From Streptomyces xanthophaeus (lineage in GTDB: Bacteria; Actinomycetota; Actinomycetes; Streptomycetales; Streptomycetaceae), in assembly GCF_030440515.1 (NCBI RefSeq), contig NZ_CP076543.1:5900501-5964500 (forward strand): 64,000 nucleotides of DNA, written 5' to 3'. The translations under genes and the position numbers were made by a program. This document shows, piece after piece, positions 1 to 8,164 of this stretch (within the stretch, counting starts at the first letter, position 1; each line of letters opens with the position of its first letter). The notes below the pieces were generated by a model that was given only the letters and a program-made list of their open reading frames with translations, ran no database searches and had not been told where the DNA came from.

Positions 1-1
1 A

Positions 2-268
2 CTGTGGCGCACCAACCGGGCGTGGCAGTCCACGCTGATGGTGGTCCGGCAGGAGGCGGTGGCCGTCGTGGAGAAGGTGCTGCGCGAGGGCGTCGAACGC
101 GGTGAGCTGAGCGCCGAGATCGATGTGCCGCTCACGGCGGCCGCGATGGTCGGGATGGTGCTGGTGGCCGCCCTGGACTGGCAGTCCTTCCAGAGCGAGC
201 GGTCCCTGGACGACGTCCACTCGGCGCTGTCGCTGCTGCTGCGGGGCCGGGTCAGCGGCAACCGCTGA
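2..268 (+). CDS. C-terminal fragment of a TetR/AcrR-family regulator
   Basis: The reading frame is open from the window edge to a TGA, so the N-terminal DNA-binding part lies outside. The visible 88 residues are helical, with an acidic amphipathic stretch followed by a hydrophobic helix (AAAMVGMVLVAALDW). This looks like the last two helices of a TetR-type ligand-binding and dimerisation domain. The family call rests only on this general look, because the diagnostic helix-turn-helix is not visible. No downstream gene follows on the same strand; the next gene is convergent. Confidence 0.5.
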   Translation: MWRTNRAWQSTLMVVRQEAVAVVEKVLREGVERGELSAEIDVPLTAAAMVGMVLVAALDWQSFQSERSLDDVHSALSLLLRGRVSGNR

Positions 269-689
269 GTTCCGGTGCTCCGGCACCCCCCAGTCGGCGG
301 TGCCGCGCGGGCGCGCCGCCCCGTAGAACTGGTGGGGCCGGCCGCGACGGCTGAGTATCCGTACCTAGGCACGGAAATGAGTACGTGCGCGGATGGGCTC
401 CCACCTGCGCGGACGCCAGACTGGGAGCAACGGACAGGAGACCCGGTCCGCACCGCCGACACGGGGCTGCGGAGCGGACCGGGTGCCTCCTTCCGTGACC
501 GGGACGGGGGACACGGCACCCGGTGAAGAGATACGTGAAGCGGCGGGGCTCGGGGGGATCGAGCCTCGCCGTTTCGCGTCCGCGGGTTCGGCGGACCGTG
601 CGCCCGCCCGCGCCGCCGCTGCCGGGGCTCCGCCCCGGACCCCGCGCCTCACACGCCGGCGAGGCTGAAAGATCGCCTCGAACGGTGCT
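269..689. other. Intergenic region with candidate structured RNA and one repeat copy
   Basis: No convincing gene is seen here. A near-palindrome sits at 359-374 (CCGTACCTAGGCACGG, one mismatched pair). Three perfect stems follow: 397-403 with 422-428 (7 bp), 441-451 with 474-484 (11 bp) and 481-487 with 515-521 (7 bp). The last two share bases and cannot form together. From about 622 to 675 there is one copy of the dispersed 51 bp repeat. The region lies between convergent genes, so termination is one possible role; a structured RNA is another. Confidence 0.5.
622..675 (+). repeat. Single copy of the dispersed 51 bp GC-rich repeat
   Basis: The copy contains the self-complementary GGGGCTCCGCCCC block at 624-636 and the GCGCCTCA...CGCCGGCGAGGCTGAAAG block at 644-670. 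The same blocks recur near 8.1, 25.0, 31.9, 50.8, 52.2, 59.8 and 60.1 kb. It lies just beyond the 3' end of the transglutaminase gene, at a convergent junction, where its hairpin could help stop transcription. Confidence 0.7.
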
Positions 690-3110
690 TCAGCCGCGGT
701 TCCTCAGCGGGAGCCGGAGCCGGAGGCGGGCGGAGGTCAGGCGGGTCGATACCGCCGTGGTGACCGCGGACCGGCGGGCCGAGAGGGCCCAGGAGATGCG
801 GGCCGCCGAGCGGGGCAGCAGCAGGGCGCGCAGCCGGGGAATCCGGTCCGCGGACGCCAGCAGGCCCGCACGGGCCAGCAGTACGTCGTCCGCCAGCTCC
901 GGGTACGAGACCTCCGCGCCCGGGGGCGCGTACAGGGCCCGTTCCACCGCACCGGCGACCCGGTGCACCGCCGCCGCAGGCTCCGGCTCCAGGCGGCCCA
1001 GGTCCACGATCCGGCTCGCCGCCCGGCGCGGGGACAGCGCCTCGTCCGGGACCACACCCGCGTCCCAGGCGGTGTCGCCCAACTCCCGCCAGGCCGTCAG
1101 GACCTCCCCGGTCGCCAGGCGCCGGGCCCGCAGCCGGGTCCGCCACAGCAGCGGGAGCAGGGGCAGGCCCAGCACCGCCACCACGCCGGCCGCCCAGCCG
1201 AGGACCGTCGTCACGGACGGGCCTCCGCCGCCGCTCGCGTTCTGCACGGGCGCCGCGGCACCGCACTCGCCGAGCTTCTTCAGGGCCGGCGGGCACTCGG
1301 GGGTCGCCGAGGGCTCCGTCGACGGCAGCGCCGCGCTCTGCGAGGGCAACGGCGCCGGCGCGGACGGCTGGACGGCCGGCGTCTGGGCCCGGGAGTAGTC
1401 CGGAATGTTGATGCCGGAGCGGGGCGTCGGCTCGAAGCGGGTCCAGCCCACGCCCTCGAAGTACAGCTCGGGCCAGGCGTGCGCGTCGCGCATCGACACG
1501 TTCACGCTGCCGTCCGACTGCTTCTCGCCGGGCGTGAAGCCCACCGCGACGCGGGCCGGGATGCCCAGCGAGCGGGACATCGCCGCCATCGAGAAGGCGA
1601 AGTGGACGCAGAAGCCTTCCTTGTCGTCGAGGAACCGGGCGACCGCCTGCGGACCCGTGCCCGAGGCCGTCTTCGTGTTGTAGCGGAACCCGCCGTTCAC
1701 GGCGAAGTAGTCCTGCAGCTTCACGGCCCGCGTGTAGTCGTCCTTCGCCCCCTGCGTCACCTGGCGGGCCCGCTCGGCGACCACCGGCGGCAGGTTGTCC
1801 GGGAGCTTCGTGTACTCCTCCCGGATCGCCGGGTCGGGCTCCGGGGCCTTCTGGAGCTGCTGGGCCGTCGGCTTGAGCAGCAGGCTGCGCACTACGTATT
1901 CGGCGCCCTGGACGTTCTGGAACCTGTCGCGGCCCAGCTGGTCGCCGACCAGGGTCCGGCCGACCGGCTCGAACCGCCACTTGCCGCCGATGTCCACCGA
2001 CGTCGCCGGATACGGCATGGGGAGGTAGCGCTGGGTGAAGTAGTCCGCCGCCGAGATGCTGGTGGTGACCTCGACCGCGCTGCCGCTGACCGGGGCGCGG
2101 AGCCCGGGCGGTGCCGGCAGCTCCTCGGGCACGTCGATCAGGGCCCGCCCGGAGGCCTCCCACTTGACGCCGTTGAACTCGTCCAGGGCCACGATCCGCA
2201 GGTACTGCTCGCCCTGCTGCGGGCTGTTCGTCCGGTACCGCAGGATCACGCGGTTGTCCTGCGCGTTCAGGTTGCTCTGCAGGGAGACGAGCGGGTTGAC
2301 CGCCGAGATCGTCCCGCCCGTGCCACTGCCGTCCTCGTCGGAGTCCTGTGTGCCGCCCAGCAGACCGCCGCCGAGCGAGGGCAGGACGGCCGGCACCGCC
2401 AGCGCCAGGCCCAGGGTCACCGCGCCGATCCGCCGCCCGAACTTCACGGGCGCCGTGGCCTGCCCGCCCGCCCCGTTGCCGAGGCCGGAGTCCGCGGCGC
2501 CCCGGCGCGGGGCCGCGCCGAAGACGCGGCCCCACTGGGCGAGCCGGTCACGGCCCTCGGACAGCAGCAGCATCAGGTAGCCGCAGCCCGCGAGCAGGAA
2601 GGAGAACCAGGAGGCGTCCCCGCCGCCCGCCAGGCCGGAGGCCACCGAGTACAGCGCCAGCAGCGGCAGCCCGGCCGCGGCGGCCGTGCGCAGGGTCACC
2701 GCCAGGGTGTCCACCAGCAGCCCGATCAGCAGCACGCCGGACACCAGCAGCAGCTTGATGCCGTCCGTCAGCGGAGCCGGGATGGCGAACTCGCCCACGT
2801 CCCGGACGCCCTGACCGAACAGTGCGCCGAAGTCGGTCACCAGGTAGGCCAGCGGCCCGTCCCCGTGGGACTCGCCCTTGCCGGCGTAGAGGAACGCGAG
2901 CAGCAGCAGCGACACCAGCGCCTGCGCGGCCACGGTCAGCGTCCGGGCCAGCGGCACCCGCCGGACCCCGGCGCCCACCCCGCTCTGCACGGCGAGCAGC
3001 AGCGCCGCCTGCAGCAGCCAGGCCTGCGAGTCCACCAGCGGGTTCAGCGACCACGAGGTGAGCAGCGTCGCCAGTGCCGCGAACAGCGTCAGTTTCGCCC
3101 GCCCGCTCAT
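690..3110 (-). CDS. TgpA-like membrane transglutaminase (DUF3488 / transglutaminase-like)
   Basis: This is an 806-residue membrane protein with a cluster of hydrophobic helices in the first 220 residues (DUF3488-like). An extracytoplasmic transglutaminase-like domain follows, with Cys in EGFCVHFAFS near residue 500, His in MRDAHAWPE and the downstream FEPTPR motif. A further membrane helix (VTTVLGWAAGVVAVLGLPLL) precedes a cytoplasmic tail. The ATG at 3110 overlaps the stop of the DUF58 gene as ATGA, so translation is probably coupled; an earlier in-frame start exists but lies inside the DUF58 gene. With the MoxR and DUF58 genes it forms a known actinobacterial three-gene cluster. The substrate is unknown. 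Confidence 0.88.
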   Translation of the reverse strand: MSGRAKLTLFAALATLLTSWSLNPLVDSQAWLLQAALLLAVQSGVGAGVRRVPLARTLTVAAQALVSLLLLAFLYAGKGESHGDGPLAYLVTDFGALFGQGVRDVGEFAIPAPLTDGIKLLLVSGVLLIGLLVDTLAVTLRTAAAAGLPLLALYSVASGLAGGGDASWFSFLLAGCGYLMLLLSEGRDRLAQWGRVFGAAPRRGAADSGLGNGAGGQATAPVKFGRRIGAVTLGLALAVPAVLPSLGGGLLGGTQDSDEDGSGTGGTISAVNPLVSLQSNLNAQDNRVILRYRTNSPQQGEQYLRIVALDEFNGVKWEASGRALIDVPEELPAPPGLRAPVSGSAVEVTTSISAADYFTQRYLPMPYPATSVDIGGKWRFEPVGRTLVGDQLGRDRFQNVQGAEYVVRSLLLKPTAQQLQKAPEPDPAIREEYTKLPDNLPPVVAERARQVTQGAKDDYTRAVKLQDYFAVNGGFRYNTKTASGTGPQAVARFLDDKEGFCVHFAFSMAAMSRSLGIPARVAVGFTPGEKQSDGSVNVSMRDAHAWPELYFEGVGWTRFEPTPRSGINIPDYSRAQTPAVQPSAPAPLPSQSAALPSTEPSATPECPPALKKLGECGAAAPVQNASGGGGPSVTTVLGWAAGVVAVLGLPLLPLLWRTRLRARRLATGEVLTAWRELGDTAWDAGVVPDEALSPRRAASRIVDLGRLEPEPAAAVHRVAGAVERALYAPPGAEVSYPELADDVLLARAGLLASADRIPRLRALLLPRSAARISWALSARRSAVTTAVSTRLTSARLRLRLPLRNRG

Positions 3111-4483
3111 TCCCGACCTCCGGAGGTTCCCGTTCCGACGCGCGCGGTTCCGGCCTGGCGCCACAGTTCGCCGAAGGCCACCCCGGGCGGGGCGGCCAGT
3201 GCGGTCCAGCCCGCGTCGCGCAGCCTGCGCAGCCGCTCCTCCAGCGGGGGCACGGCGTGCCCCGGAGCGGGCTGTCCGCCCCAGCTCGCGGAGTCCAGTA
3301 CGAAGGCCACCGCACCCGAGGTGCGCTGGCGCATGCGGGCGGCCAGTTCCGTCTGTACGTCGTCCAGGTCGCCGAAGAAGGCGATGAGGAGCCCGTCACC
3401 GCCGGCTCCGCCGAAGCCGCCGCTGCCGCCGGAGCGCACCGCGTCGTAGGCGCGGGAGAGCCCGGCGCCGTCGGAGTGCCCGACGACCGCGAGGGTGTCC
3501 AGCATCAGCCCGGCGGCCTCCGCGGACTCCTGCCCGCCGGAGGAGAAACCGCCGCCGCCCTCACCGGGCACCGCGTCGCCGGTGTCGGTGAGCAGCCGGG
3601 CGGAGAAGCCCTGTTCCAGGACGTGCACCAGGCTGGAGGCGGCCGCCGAGACGGCCCACTCGAAGGCGGAGTCGGGGCCGGCGCCGTCGAAGGCCAGGCG
3701 CCGGGTGTCCAGCAGGACGGTGGCCCGGCTGCGCTGCGGCTGCTCCTCGCGGCGGACCATCAGCTCGCCGTAGCGGGCGGTGGAGCGCCAGTGCACCCGG
3801 CGCAGGTCGTCGCCGCGCCGGTAGCCGCGGGGGATCACGTCGTCGTCGCCGGCCAGGGCCAGGGAGCGGCGGCTGCCGTCGCCGTAGCCGTTGGACTCGC
3901 CGGCCAGGCGGACCGGCGGCAGGGGCTCGGTGCGCGGGATGACGGTGAGGGTGTCGTAGGTGCTGAAGGAACGGGTCAGCTCGACCAGCCCGAAGGGGTC
4001 GGAGAGGCGCAGCTGGAGCGGGCCGAGCGGATAGCGTCCGCGCAGGTCGGAGCGGACCCGGTAGGACACCTCGCGGCGGCCGCCGGGCTCGACCCGGTCC
4101 AGTACGAACCGCGGGCGCGGGCCGAGGACGTAGGGCACGCGGTCCTGGAGCATCAGCAGGCCGGTGGGCAGCCGGGAGACGTTGTCCATGCGCAGCTGCA
4201 CGCGGGCCTCGCTGCCCGCGGGGACCCGCCCCGGGCTGAGCCGGCGGCTGCCGGAGACCCGGAAGCGGGTGCGGTGGAGGGCGTAGACGCAGATCAGCGG
4301 CAGGAGGGCGAGCAGCATGCCGACCCGCAGCAGTTCGCCCTGGCCCAGGACGTACGCGCAGGCGGCGGCGGCTATCCCGGCGGCCAGGAACGAGCGGCCG
4401 CGGGTGGTCAGTCCGGACAGCGACGCGCGCAGTCCGCCGCCGTCCCCCGGGCCACCGGCGCCGTGCGGGCCACCGGCGCTCAT
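3107..4483 (-). CDS. DUF58 domain protein, membrane anchored
   Basis: The 458-residue protein begins with a Gly-rich stretch and two hydrophobic segments, and then carries a DUF58 domain. The hallmark is the block RGYRRGDDLRRVHWRSTAR near residue 225, which in this family precedes a von Willebrand A-like fold. Such proteins act with MoxR-type AAA+ ATPases, but the client is not known. The start overlaps the MoxR stop as TGATG and the end overlaps the next start as ATGA, so all three genes look translationally coupled. Confidence 0.9.
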   Translation of the reverse strand: MSAGGPHGAGGPGDGGGLRASLSGLTTRGRSFLAAGIAAAACAYVLGQGELLRVGMLLALLPLICVYALHRTRFRVSGSRRLSPGRVPAGSEARVQLRMDNVSRLPTGLLMLQDRVPYVLGPRPRFVLDRVEPGGRREVSYRVRSDLRGRYPLGPLQLRLSDPFGLVELTRSFSTYDTLTVIPRTEPLPPVRLAGESNGYGDGSRRSLALAGDDDVIPRGYRRGDDLRRVHWRSTARYGELMVRREEQPQRSRATVLLDTRRLAFDGAGPDSAFEWAVSAAASSLVHVLEQGFSARLLTDTGDAVPGEGGGGFSSGGQESAEAAGLMLDTLAVVGHSDGAGLSRAYDAVRSGGSGGFGGAGGDGLLIAFFGDLDDVQTELAARMRQRTSGAVAFVLDSASWGGQPAPGHAVPPLEERLRRLRDAGWTALAAPPGVAFGELWRQAGTARVGTGTSGGRE

Positions 4484-5493
4484 CAGAAGCCCCGGATGCC
4501 AGCGCCGGGCGGCATCTCGCCGCGGGCGTGCGCTGCCGGTACGGGGGTGCGCTGCAGGATCTCGCCGACGACCTGCTCGGCGGTGCGGCGGTTCAGCTGG
4601 GCCTGCGCGGTGGGCAGCAGCCGGTGCGCGAGGACCGGGGCGGCCAGGGCCTGGACGTCGTCGGGCAGGACGTAGTCCCGGCCGGCGAGCGCGGCGGAGG
4701 CCTTCACGGCGCGCAGCAGGTGCAGGGTGGCCCGGGGCGAGGCGCCGAGCCGCAGGTCGGGGTGGGTGCGGGTGGCGGAGACCAGGTCGACGACGTAGCG
4801 CTTGACGGGCTCGGCCACGTACACCTCGCGGACCGCCTCGATCAGCTTGACGATCTCGTGGGAGTGCGCGACGGAGGTCAGGTCGTCGAGCGGGGAGACC
4901 CCGCCGTGCACGTCGAGCATCTGGAGCTCGGCCTCGGGGCTGGGGTAGCCGACGGAGACGCGGGCCATGAAGCGGTCGCGCTGGGCCTCGGGCAGCGGGT
5001 ACGTGCCCTCCATCTCCACCGGGTTCTGGGTGGCGACGACCATGAAGGGGCTGGGCAGCGTGTACGTCGTCCCGTCGATGGTGACCTGGCGCTCCTCCAT
5101 CGACTCCAGCAGCGCCGACTGGGTCTTCGGCGAGGCGCGGTTGATCTCGTCACCGATGACGATCTGCGCGAAGATCGCGCCCGGCTTGAACTCGAACTCG
5201 CGGCGCTGCTGGTCGTAGATGCTGACACCGGTGATGTCGGAGGGCAGCAGGTCCGGCGTGAACTGGATGCGCTGGACCGAGCAGTCGATGGACTTGGCGA
5301 GCGTCTTGGCGAGCATCGTCTTGCCGACGCCGGGGACGTCCTCGATGAGCAGGTGCCCCTCGGCGAGGAGCACGGTCAGCGCGAGGCGGACGACCTCGGG
5401 CTTGCCCTCGATCACGCTCTCGACCGACCGGCGCACCCGCTCCACCGTGCTGGTCAGATCCGCGAGGCTCGCTCGGTCGTCGTACGTCGTCAC
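4483..5493 (-). CDS. MoxR-family AAA+ ATPase
   Basis: The 336-residue protein has Walker A (PGVGKTMLAK, about residues 52-61), Walker B with the MoxR-type GDEINR (about residue 114), a sensor 1 region with TQNP, and the arginine-finger-like EAQRDRF. Proteins of this type are chaperone-like ATPases that act on a von Willebrand A partner, here presumably the adjacent DUF58 protein. The GTG start at 5493 is chosen because GAGGAG lies 7 bases upstream (5501-5506); a longer frame exists but has no such site. It is the first gene of a tight three-gene operon. Confidence 0.92.
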   Translation of the reverse strand: MTTYDDRASLADLTSTVERVRRSVESVIEGKPEVVRLALTVLLAEGHLLIEDVPGVGKTMLAKTLAKSIDCSVQRIQFTPDLLPSDITGVSIYDQQRREFEFKPGAIFAQIVIGDEINRASPKTQSALLESMEERQVTIDGTTYTLPSPFMVVATQNPVEMEGTYPLPEAQRDRFMARVSVGYPSPEAELQMLDVHGGVSPLDDLTSVAHSHEIVKLIEAVREVYVAEPVKRYVVDLVSATRTHPDLRLGASPRATLHLLRAVKASAALAGRDYVLPDDVQALAAPVLAHRLLPTAQAQLNRRTAEQVVGEILQRTPVPAAHARGEMPPGAGIRGF

Positions 5494-5630
5494 CTTGGTT
5501 CTCCTCGGCCCTTTCCCAGGGCCGACGCCCTTGGCGCATGAACCGGCCCACCCCGAAACACGGACACCGGGCCCGGGGATCCCGGGTGGTGCCATCCCGC
5601 ATTCTTGACGGCGTTACGGCCTTGTGTCAC

Positions 5631-6182
5631 TCAAGAGCTGGGATCGATCTCCCGCAGGAGCCCGGTGTGCACATCGAAGACGAAGCCTCGCACATCGTCC
5701 TTGTGGGGCAGGAACGGGTTCGTACGGACCCGCTGCATCGACTGGCGAACGTCCTGGTCGACGTCCCGGAAGGCCTCGACGGCCCAGGCGGGACGCTGGC
5801 CGACCTCGTCCTCCAGCTCGTGCCGGAAGTCCTCGGTGAGGTTCTCGAGGCCACAGCCGGTGTGGTGGATGAGTATCACCGTGCGGGTGCCCAGGGCGCG
5901 CTGGCTGATGGTGAGGGAGCGGATCGTGTCGTCGGTGACCACACCGCCCGCGTTGCGGATCGTGTGACAGTCGCCGAGTTCCAGGCCGAGGGCCTTGTGC
6001 AGGTCGAGGCGGGCGTCCATACAGGCCACGACGGCGACCTTGAGGACGGGGCGGGCGTCCATGCCGGGGTCGGAGAACTCTGCGGCGTAGCGCTGATTCG
6101 CCTCGACCAGCCGGTCGGTGACGGATCCGCCGACGGATGCCTCGGACGCGGACTCGGCAGGCAGGGATGCGGAAGTCGTCAT
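5631..6182 (-). CDS. Beta-class carbonic anhydrase
   Basis: The 183-residue cytoplasmic enzyme interconverts CO2 and bicarbonate. The zinc ligands of beta carbonic anhydrases are visible as Cys54 in CMDARLD and His107/Cys110 in HHTGCGLE, and the Asp56-Arg58 dyad is intact. The ATG at 6182 is preferred over longer frames. No Shine-Dalgarno is seen upstream, but TAACGT lies 7 bases before the ATG (6190-6195 on the complement), so the transcript may be leaderless. It is transcribed away from the rsmH/dcw cluster. Confidence 0.92.
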   Translation of the reverse strand: MTTSASLPAESASEASVGGSVTDRLVEANQRYAAEFSDPGMDARPVLKVAVVACMDARLDLHKALGLELGDCHTIRNAGGVVTDDTIRSLTISQRALGTRTVILIHHTGCGLENLTEDFRHELEDEVGQRPAWAVEAFRDVDQDVRQSMQRVRTNPFLPHKDDVRGFVFDVHTGLLREIDPSS

Positions 6183-6578
6183 GGGTACGACGTTAGTGGT
6201 CACGGCGGGTTGTGGCCTCGCGTGAGAGCGGACAAAGAACGCCAACGAGGCTTGTTGTGAGCTAACCCACAGGGGTGGGCGTGACGCGGCTGTTCGGGTG
6301 ATTCACGGCATTTGCCGGTTCGCGCCGAGAGCCGTGCACGGCGCGCGGGGCGGTTCGTTGACCGCGGCGACCGTTGCACTAAAGTGACGCGAACCGGCCG
6401 GAGCCCGGCCCTGACCGGCCGCCCGGCCCCCGATGAACACTCCGCGTGCGCGGCGCGTACGTACGGCCCGGCCCTCTCCCGCTCACCGGCCGGCCGGCGC
6501 CACCTTCCCCGGCGCCGGTCGCGGATGCGGGGACCCGGTGGTGCGTGCGCCTGCCGCGCCGTTATCTGAGAGGGCGCT
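6183..6578. other. Divergent intergenic region between carbonic anhydrase and the dcw cluster
   Basis: About 400 bases hold no convincing gene. The region contains the probable start signals of the carbonic anhydrase on the minus strand and a good sigma-70-like promoter toward rsmH on the plus strand. No mraZ gene is present, which is the usual state in Streptomyces. Apart from these signals I see nothing structured in it. Confidence 0.6.
6358..6385 (+). promoter_or_regulatory. Predicted promoter for rsmH and the dcw cluster
   Basis: TTGACC at 6358-6363 and TAAAGT at 6380-6385 are separated by 16 bases. They match the -35 and -10 of the main vegetative sigma factor well. The predicted start leaves a leader of roughly 190 bases before rsmH. 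This is sequence inference only. Confidence 0.5.
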
Positions 6579-7538
6579 TTGACTAGCGAGTCCCGACATG
6601 TCCCGGTGATGCTCCAGCGGTGCCTGGACCTGTTGGCCCCGGCGCTGGAGAGGCCCGGGGCCGTCGTCGTCGACTGCACCCTCGGCCTCGGCGGCCACAG
6701 CGAGGCCCTGCTGACCCGGTTCCCCGAGGCCCACCTGATCGGCCTCGACCGCGACAAGGAGGCCCTGCGGCTCTCCGGCGAGCGGCTCGCGCCCTTCGGC
6801 GACCGGGCCACCCTCGTCCACGCGATCTACGCCGACCTCGCCGAGGTCCTGGACGGCCTGGGCATCCCGGCGGTCCAGGGCATCCTCTTCGACCTGGGCG
6901 TCTCCTCCATGCAGCTGGACGAGGCCGACCGCGGGTTCGCGTACGCCCAGGACGCGCCGCTGGACATGCGCATGGACCAGACGACGGGCATCAGCGCCGC
7001 CGAGGTGCTCAACAGCTACGCGCCGGGCGAGCTGGTGCGGATCCTGCGCCAGTACGGCGAGGAGAAGCAGGCCAAGCGGATCGTCTCGGCGATCGTCCGG
7101 GAGCGGGAGAAGGAGCCCTTCACCAACAGCGCCCGGCTGGTCGAACTGATCCGTGACTCCCTGCCGCAGGCCGCCAAGCGGACCGGCGGCAACCCGGCGA
7201 AGCGGACCTTCCAGGCGCTTCGGATCGAGGTCAACGGGGAGCTCTCCGGGCTGGAGCGGGCCATCCCGGCGGCGGTGGACCGGATCGCGGTCGGCGGCCG
7301 GATCGCGGTGCTCTCGTACCACTCGCTGGAAGACAGGCTGGTCAAGCAGGTCTTCGCGGCCGGCGCGACCTCGACGGCCCCGCCCGGCCTGCCGGTGGTG
7401 CCGGAGAAGTACCAGCCGAAGCTGAAACTGCTCACGCGCGGCGCCGAGCTGCCCACCGAGGAGGAGATCGCCGAGAACCGGCGGGCCGCCCCGGCCAGAT
7501 TCCGCGGCGTCGAACGCATCCGGGAGGCGCGACTGTGA
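6579..7538 (+). CDS. rsmH: 16S rRNA (cytosine(1402)-N(4))-methyltransferase RsmH
   Basis: The 319-residue SAM-dependent methyltransferase (old name MraW) modifies C1402 of 16S rRNA. The family signature [13 protein letters not shown] opens the protein, followed by the SAM-binding loop [26 protein letters not shown], and [11 protein letters not shown] near the C-terminus. The TTG start at 6579 is supported by GAGAGGG just upstream (6568-6574), although the spacing is short. It is the first gene of the dcw cluster and its stop overlaps the ftsL start as GTGA. Confidence 0.95.
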   Translation: MTSESRHVPVMLQRCLDLLAPALERPGAVVVDCTLGLGGHSEALLTRFPEAHLIGLDRDKEALRLSGERLAPFGDRATLVHAIYADLAEVLDGLGIPAVQGILFDLGVSSMQLDEADRGFAYAQDAPLDMRMDQTTGISAAEVLNSYAPGELVRILRQYGEEKQAKRIVSAIVREREKEPFTNSARLVELIRDSLPQAAKRTGGNPAKRTFQALRIEVNGELSGLERAIPAAVDRIAVGGRIAVLSYHSLEDRLVKQVFAAGATSTAPPGLPVVPEKYQPKLKLLTRGAELPTEEEIAENRRAAPARFRGVERIREARL

Positions 7539-8074
7539 CCAAGGCCGGGAAGGTCGCCACGCTGACCCGCGGGCAGGCGGCCCGCCTCGGCCGGGCGCTC
7601 GGCGGCCGCCCGGCCCGCCCGCGGCCCGGCGGGCAGGCGGCCCGGATGCCGTTCGTCCTGCTGGTCGTGGCCCTGCTCGCCGGCGGCCTGATCAGCCTGC
7701 TGCTGCTGAACTCGGCACTGAACGAAGGCTCCTTCCAGCTCAGCAAGCTCACGAAGGAGACCACCGCCCTCACCGACGAGGAGCAGGCGCTGCAGCGCGA
7801 TGTCGACGCCTACTCCGCGCCCGACGCGCTCCAGCGCCGGGCGCACGAGCTGGGCCTGGTCCCCGGCGGCAGCCCGGTCTTCATCGGCCCGGACGGCAAG
7901 GTCGCCGGCAGCGCGGCACCGGCCGAAGCCCCGCCGTCGCCGACCCCGAGCGCCCCGGCCGCACCCGCCGCGTCGGCCCCGGTCCCGGCGCCCGGCCCGG
8001 GCCAGCCGGCGCCCTCCGCCGCGCCCTCCGCCGCCGGTGGTTCCCCGCAGCCCAACCAGACCCCCGGAAGGTGA
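7535..8074 (+). CDS. ftsL: FtsL-like septum-site membrane protein
   Basis: The 179-residue bitopic protein has a basic cytoplasmic tail of about 37 residues, one transmembrane helix (about 38-58), then a short coiled-coil or leucine-zipper region. A long Ala/Pro-rich extracytoplasmic tail follows that is much less conserved. Its place between rsmH and the class B penicillin-binding protein is that of FtsL, which links the FtsQ-DivIC complex to FtsI/FtsW. FtsL sequences diverge greatly, so the name rests on position and architecture. The GTG start overlaps the rsmH stop. Confidence 0.85.
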   Translation: MTKAGKVATLTRGQAARLGRALGGRPARPRPGGQAARMPFVLLVVALLAGGLISLLLLNSALNEGSFQLSKLTKETTALTDEEQALQRDVDAYSAPDALQRRAHELGLVPGGSPVFIGPDGKVAGSAAPAEAPPSPTPSAPAAPAASAPVPAPGPGQPAPSAAPSAAGGSPQPNQTPGR

Positions 8075-8095
8075 CGCCGTGATCCACCGTTCCCA

Positions 8096-8146
8096 TCCAG
8101 CCCCTCCGGCGTTTGAGGAGCGGGGTTCGGGGCGGAGCCCCGGCAC
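8096..8146 (-). repeat. 51 bp repeat copy inside the dcw cluster, between ftsL and ftsI
   Basis: The 90-base ftsL-ftsI gap is largely filled by one copy of the dispersed repeat in inverted orientation: CAGCCCCTCCGGCGTTTGAG followed by a GGGGCGGAGCCCC hairpin block (8129-8141). It is the only copy seen inside a co-directional, essential gene cluster. The hairpin could reduce read-through or act as an RNA processing or stabilising site between ftsL and ftsI. Confidence 0.75.
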
Positions 8147-8164
8147 TGCCCAGGCGGTGGCCGC

